From NCBI GenBank assembly GCA_039704465.1, contig JASFAU010000011.1, positions 806,001 to 870,000 on the forward strand: DNA of 64,000 bases. Reading direction: 5' to 3'. This document shows positions 60,401 through 64,000 of this stretch, in pieces (within the stretch, counting starts at the first letter, position 1; each line of letters opens with the position of its first letter). The position numbers and the translations under genes are program-made. The DNA comes from Plasmodiophora brassicae (Eukaryota; Endomyxa; Phytomyxea; Plasmodiophorida; Plasmodiophoridae). Under the pieces are notes generated by a model. The model worked only from the letters and a program-made list of their open reading frames with translations. It made no database searches and was not told the origin of the DNA.

Positions 60401-62189
60401 CGCGGCGCCGCGAGTCGATGGACACTCCCTGAAAAGGAAGCGTATCCCATCGTCGATGCAGTGGACCGCTTTGCATATCTCTTGATCACATCACGTCCAT
60501 TTCGCATGTTTACCGATCATCGGAATTTATCATTCATCTTCGATCCGTCATCCTCTGGCACAACTCTCAAACGCCACACCCTCGACAAGCTACATCGCTG
60601 GGCACTCCGGCTGAGCGCGCACGACTATGTTATCGAACACATTCCTGGACACCTCAATGTGTGGAGCGATATGTGCACCCGCTGGGCGGCACCCATCGCG
60701 GACGCTGTTCCCGAAATCTTGCATGTTCGTCGCGTCGGCCGCGTTCCTGTCGGCACCGTCTGCCCGCTGGGGTCCCCAGATTTCGCTTTCCCGACCCCAG
60801 ACATTATTCGTGCAGCTCAGCAACAGCACGTCCCTAATCAGATCGCTCCCGTGGATACTGATGGTCGTCAGTTTTCCCCGAACGACGTTGGCCTCTTCGC
60901 CGAGGGCAATGTCTGTTGGATCCCGCATGACGCTATCGACCTCCAGCTGCGCATTCTCATCATCGCTCATTGCGGCTCGGCTGGACACCGCGGCATGGAG
61001 GCTACTTATCAGGCTCTCGCTGCCCGTTTTTATTGGCGCGGTATGAAGCGCGACGCCGAAGCATTCGTGCGCCAGTGTCTTCACTGTCTTCCGAGCAAAC
61101 ATGGCGCCCTCATTCCACGTCCGCTTGGGTCGAATCCGTCGGCTGATCGGCCCAATGCTGTTCTTGAGTTCGTTTATCTTTACGTCGGACCATCCCTGTC
61201 TGGCGACGAACACGTCCTTGTTACACGGGACAAGTTCAGTGGTTACGTCGACTTGTTTGCGACCACTACTCCGACTGCTCGCCACGCCGCTGACTCTCTG
61301 TTTGACTGGTTCACCCGTTTTGGTGTTGTCCATCTCTTGGCTTATTGTCCCTGGACACACGCTGGTGTTGAGACCGCCAACCGTCACCTCCTCGCTATCC
61401 TTCGCTCGTGGTGTTCCGAGTTCCGGGTCCATTTCAAGGAATGGCCCACCTTCCTGCGGCTTTTACGATACGCCCTGAACAACGGCATCAGCCCCGATCT
61501 TCAGCTTGCCCCCATCGAGATCATGACGGGCCTGGCTCCGAGTTCTCCTCTCGATGCCATTCTGGTCCCCTTTTCGACAGGGGTATCTTGACATTCCTGT
61601 CGACACGCAAACTGTCATCGATTCCGACCATACCCTACGCGATTCGTTGCGCGACATGCACTCTGCCGTGACGGCTCAACGGGCGGCCAACCACGAGCGT
61701 GCCAACGCTCACCGGGGGGCCCCTTCGCTCAACGTCATCGTTGGTGATTATTACCTGTACGCTGTTCCCCGCCGGGAGGGCCCTAAACTCAGTTTACTCT
61801 GGCGCGGACCCGCTCGCGCTGTCGACACGCGGTCGGAGTACATCGCGCTCCTTGAAAACCTTGTCGATGGCAGTATTTTCGAATGTCACGTTCAACGCCT
61901 CCGGCCATATGCCGACGCCCTTTTGAATGTCACCGAGGAACTCGTCGACCAGATCGCCTTCCATGACATGGCATACGAGGTCGAGTCAGTCCTCGACATC
62001 CGCAAAGAAGCCCATCGCTGGCAACTGCTCGTCCATTGGCGCGGGTTCTCCGACGATTATGACTCATGGGAGCCATACGCATCCTTGCGTAAGGACATTC
62101 CGCAACATTTACTGCATCTGCTGCGTACCTGCGCTCACCCGGACGCGGCTGCCCTGGCACAGCGTCTCGCTCGCGAAGAGGGCGCGTAG
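57485..62189 (+). pseudogene. Element B gag-pol (single ORF with late frameshift)
   Basis: One frame from ATG 57485 to 61591 encodes gag and most of pol (1368 residues), and a second frame continues to the TAG at 62187-62189. Gag lacks a visible zinc knuckle and has a Pro/Ala-rich hinge (58.2-58.6 kb). A protease-like segment has AGVDDGADCTII. RT motifs are VVDLRQPNAQM, FFTADAFKGFWQIAI and catalytic LLIFADDFLGHS. RNase H has CLFTDASTGYCSILVTQL, SRWTLPEKEAYPIVDAV and MFTDHRNLSFIFDP. Integrase keeps the first Asp region (VTRDKFSGYVDLF) and Glu (AGVETANRHL) but reads FGVVHLLAYCPW: compared with A, about 28 residues holding the second catalytic Asp are gone. A one-base shift occurs in the CCCCTTTT run at 61567-61574. 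The chromodomain (YEVESVLDIRKE, LLVHWRGFSDDYDSWEPY) lies in the second frame. Confidence 0.92.
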
Positions 62190-62224
62190 ACGGCATTGGA
62201 CCCGTTCCTCGATGAGGAGGGTAA

Positions 62225-62338
62225 TGTAGCGGCCTCACAATAAGGCCTTCTGAGTAGCGTAATACACTTCACTTGTCTTTTTGGTGTTGTACGTCGACAT
62301 CGCGTTCGTCGTCCACCTGACGCCTAGGGCTTGTCACA
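62225..62338 (+). repeat. Element B 3' LTR (114 bp)
   Basis: Second copy of the 114-bp terminal repeat, followed by ATCGC (62339-62343), the right target-site duplication. Confidence 0.95.
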
Positions 62339-62631
62339 ATCGCTTCCGGGTAGATATCCTGGCTGTGGCGATTTCGTCGATCTTCAATCAGAGCCGCATA
62401 CTTCTTGTACTTCGTCAAGAATTCTGTCACACGTTTGTAGTCAGTGCTGTTCAATTGCGGGGGTGTCACAGGTGTAAAGATCGGAGTTTGCCCCTTCAGC
62501 ATGTTTCCGGCAGCTCCGTTGACGTTGTCATGCCGAGCGGGTTGTTCTTCAGGCTGTTCATGTACTTCTTCCATAGCGACTGGGTCGGCCGGCTCTGCAG
62601 CAGGCGCCCGTCTACGTCCCGCGCCGTTCAT
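62339..62631 (-). pseudogene. Element A gag, 5' part
   Basis: Starts at ATG 62631 (MNGAGRRRAPAAEPADPVAM), has an acidic/Pro-rich N-terminus, then PIFTPVTPPQLNSTDYKRVT and EFLTKYKKYAALIEDRRNRH, which resembles a gag N-terminal domain. The frame is broken at YPEAI by element B, and the remainder of gag continues at 57250. Confidence 0.85.
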
Positions 62632-62729
62632 CGTCGCGGTCAGGATTCAGGTTCAGGCTCACTTGTGTTCAGGGCGATCGGCTCACGCGATCAGGTTCAG
62701 GTGAATTCTCCACGACACAAAAACGTTTT

Positions 62730-62872
62730 TGTGCTTTCGGTGCGCCGTCAGCGGTCCACACGACTGCCGACACGCTGGACGCACGCTAGACGCCTTATAA
62801 GAGAACTGTTTATTCAAAGGTACAGTGGGACGATCCCATGCATACGGTCAGAGCTACTACTTTTGTAGTACA
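62730..62872 (-). repeat. Element A 5' LTR (143 bp)
   Basis: Direct repeat of 49990-50132 with one visible difference. It is followed on the right by ATGAC, matching 49985-49989. Confidence 0.95.
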
Positions 62873-62927
62873 ATGACCCCGAACCCCGATTATTTCAGTT
62901 CGGGGCTTATTAGAAGCAAATACTGTA

Positions 62928-63251
62928 TTTGGATCAATGGCAGCCCTCTCTATGTAGTGTCCGGACACTATAGTTATAGTTATAGTTATACAGTAGTTTA
63001 TTTGCGTTTTGCGCTTTTCCGCAGGCGCCTCGGTCTCGGTTCCGAGGACCGTAGGGTGGTTCGCAGAACGCTAGCTCACCCCGGCCTGGCAGTGCTGGGT
63101 CTCGCAGAGTGGCGACTCCGGGGCGAGTCTAAGAGCTGGACGAGCCCGAGCCCTCCAAGGTTCGTAGAATTTTGATCGCCCTCACTTTGGTTGATCCATC
63201 TACACTACTGACGACATCCACCCCCCAGTGGGAGGTGGTCACCTTTTTACA
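62928..63251. other. Flank of element D with short tandem repeat
   Basis: The remainder of the minisatellite unit (tatttggatcaatgg) continues from the TA at 62926-62927. An (agttat)n tract of about four units is at 62970-62989. No gene is recognised. The stretch up to the possible acceptor at about 63251 is mixed sequence. Confidence 0.5.
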
Positions 63252-63559
63252 GGCGCCTTTTCACCTTCCACCTGCTCAAACGACCCCCTAATACAGTCCT
63301 AAACGACGTTGGAATCGTTGACCGCTGTGTCGGTCTGTTGCTGCACCAGGGCCTTCCGCAAGAATGCTTTTGCTTCCTGGAAGTGCTGCGAAGTGAAATA
63401 GCGCTCCAGTACCCGATGTTCGACAACTTAACGCTGCCCACTAAGATCGACTTGGCGCGTCACGTCGGCAATTGGATCCGGCGGCATCTAGCACGGCAAG
63501 GACGCTCCTGTCGAACGGCAAGGGACGATGGTATTGTCACAGAAAATTCTAAACTGTGA
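63252..63559 (+). CDS. Possible exon of an unidentified protein
   Basis: After a tttttacag acceptor-like sequence, one frame reads RLFTFHLLKRPPNTVLND, then VGIVDRCVGLLLHQGLPQEC, FCFLEVLRSEIALQYP and LTLPTKIDLARHVGNWIRRH, ending at TGA 63557-63559. Composition is protein-like (helical, amphipathic), and this is the only strong frame in the region. I do not recognise the family. No upstream exon was found, so it may be a gene fragment stranded near the transposon cluster. Confidence 0.35.
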
Positions 63560-63639
63560 ATTGTGAATACAATACGCGTATCCATTCGTTTCAGGAGTCT
63601 TGGAAATACATGGCATCCGTACCACCACGGGAAGATGAA

Positions 63640-63760
63640 TTTGCATGACGGGGACGAAATTTTTGCATGGCGGGGACATCAATTTTACATGACGGGGAAC
63701 AAATTGAAGGATGGCGGGGAACACAACGAATGGATGGCGGGGAAGAAATGCGTGGATGAG
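63640..63760. repeat. Degenerate minisatellite related to that at 48.47 kb
   Basis: Repeated gcatgacggggac / gcatggcggggac / acatgacggggaac / ggatggcggggaac words at about 22-26 base spacing, related to the gggacaaa units on the other side of element D. Confidence 0.6.
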
Positions 63761-64000
63761 TGGCCCAAAATAAATGGATCGGCTCAATGCAGTCGGGACG
63801 GACGAGCGGGCCGCCTCATTGTGTACCTACCGTACCGTTGCAGGACGACGTCACCAGAACAATGGCAGGGATACAACCGATAACGGTAAGCGGATACCGT
63901 ACAGTATCGCCGACGTACCTACCGTACCGAATTCTGACTTCATATCCCACGGTAGGTAGGAGGGTTGCAATCGTCGCAGACGTCCGCGCGTAGGCGAGTC
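63761..64000. other. Window end, no gene seen
   Basis: Contains several copies of the word tacctaccgtacc and its complement ggtaggtag (about 63823, 63917, 63951). No coding signal. Confidence 0.4.

Larger units (their letters stand above)
57256..62338 (+). mobile_element. Element B: Ty3/gypsy chromovirus inserted in element A gag
   Basis: Bounded by 114-bp LTRs (57256-57369 and 62225-62338) that appear identical over their full length and have TG...CA ends, with ATCGC duplicated outside. Total 5083 bp. A polypurine tract gatgaggagggtaa lies directly before the 3' LTR. No primer-binding site starting TGG is visible after the 5' LTR. Identical LTRs imply recent insertion, yet pol carries a deletion and a frameshift. 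Confidence 0.95.
49990..62872 (-). mobile_element. Element A: Ty3/gypsy chromovirus (split by B and C)
   Basis: Bounded by 143-bp LTRs (49990-50132 and 62730-62872) that start TG and end CA and differ at one position I can see. The 5-bp target duplication ATGAC flanks it (49985-49989 and 62873-62877). Transcription is on the minus strand. A polypurine tract ACAGGGGAG directly precedes the left (3') LTR. Subtracting B with one ATCGC and C with one AATT leaves about 5.23 kb, a normal length for the group. Order is gag, protease, RT, RNase H, integrase, chromodomain. Confidence 0.93.
48577..62925 (+). mobile_element. Element D: pogo-like TIR transposon, outermost host of nested insertions
   Basis: The 20-bp ends CAGTATTTGCTTCTAATAAG (48577-48596) and its exact reverse complement (62906-62925) bound the element. 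The CAGT terminus, right flank TA (62926-62927) and left flank TG (48575-48576, presumably mutated TA) fit the pogo/Tc1-mariner superfamily. Removing element A and one copy of its target duplication leaves about 1.46 kb, short for an autonomous pogo element. It contains transposase-like remnants and several subterminal copies of aataagncccc in both orientations. Confidence 0.8.

Noticed and set aside
61560..61600. Frameshift in element B considered as an intron
   Set aside because: Only a one-base offset is needed and there is no GT...AG pair of intron length; a mutation or sequencing error in CCCCTTTT is simpler.

Overview
This is a eukaryotic nuclear window, GC-rich and gene-dense. Most genes are split by spliceosomal introns of about 50-70 bases with GT...AG ends, some with a TACTAAT-like branch site. 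Two tRNA genes, a kinetochore protein candidate, myosin, prefoldin and a BEACH protein exclude bacteria. An EFCAB10-like protein suggests a flagellated stage, and 7TM-RGS receptors, SAM-containing cyclic-nucleotide-gated channels and BTB-LRR proteins suggest a protist. A phytomyxean rhizarian such as Plasmodiophora would fit the compactness, base composition and gene set, but that is a guess and nothing here proves it.

Layout. 1-1.6 kb: gene-free, with a hairpin and a MITE-like inverted-repeat unit. 1.6-9.2 kb (+): neurobeachin-type BEACH-WD40 gene. 9.3-10.8 kb (-): cytosolic-type malate dehydrogenase. 11.1-13.7 kb (+): Lys/Pro/Ser-rich protein ending in a CENP-C motif. 14.0-14.4 kb (-): EFCAB10-like protein, then tRNA-Glu. 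14.9-15.4 kb (+): prefoldin subunit 6. 15.4-18.4 kb (-): two tandem 7TM-RGS genes. 19.0-20.5 kb (+): SLC19-type vitamin transporter. 20.6-21.5 kb (-): unknown gene. 22.5-23.0 kb (+): ZNHIT3-like. 23.6-26.1 kb (+): BTB/Skp1-like plus LRR gene with one repeat per exon. 26.4-27.5 kb (+): REEP/Yop1/HVA22. tRNA-Ile, then choline kinase (-, 28.0-29.3 kb), GT10 fucosyltransferase (+, 29.6-31.1 kb), Tudor-SN/SND1 (+, 31.4-34.8 kb), alpha/beta hydrolase (-, 34.9-36.4 kb), myosin (-, 37.0-40.9 kb). 41.6-48.3 kb: two divergent SAM-CNG channel paralogues sharing a 228-base promoter interval.

48.6-62.9 kb is a set of nested mobile elements whose boundaries can be read directly. A pogo-like DNA transposon (D) lies in a minisatellite. 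It is split by a chromodomain Ty3/gypsy element (A, LTR 143 bp, target duplication ATGAC). A is itself split twice: in gag by a second chromodomain Ty3/gypsy element (B, LTR 114 bp, target duplication ATCGC) and in the RNase H region by a 2.56 kb TIR transposon (C, target duplication AATT) with a 693-residue putative transposase. The last kilobase holds degenerate repeats and one possible unidentified exon.

The host genes are a mix of housekeeping and signalling functions without operon-like grouping. Local duplication is clear in the 7TM-RGS pair, the channel pair and the LRR exons.
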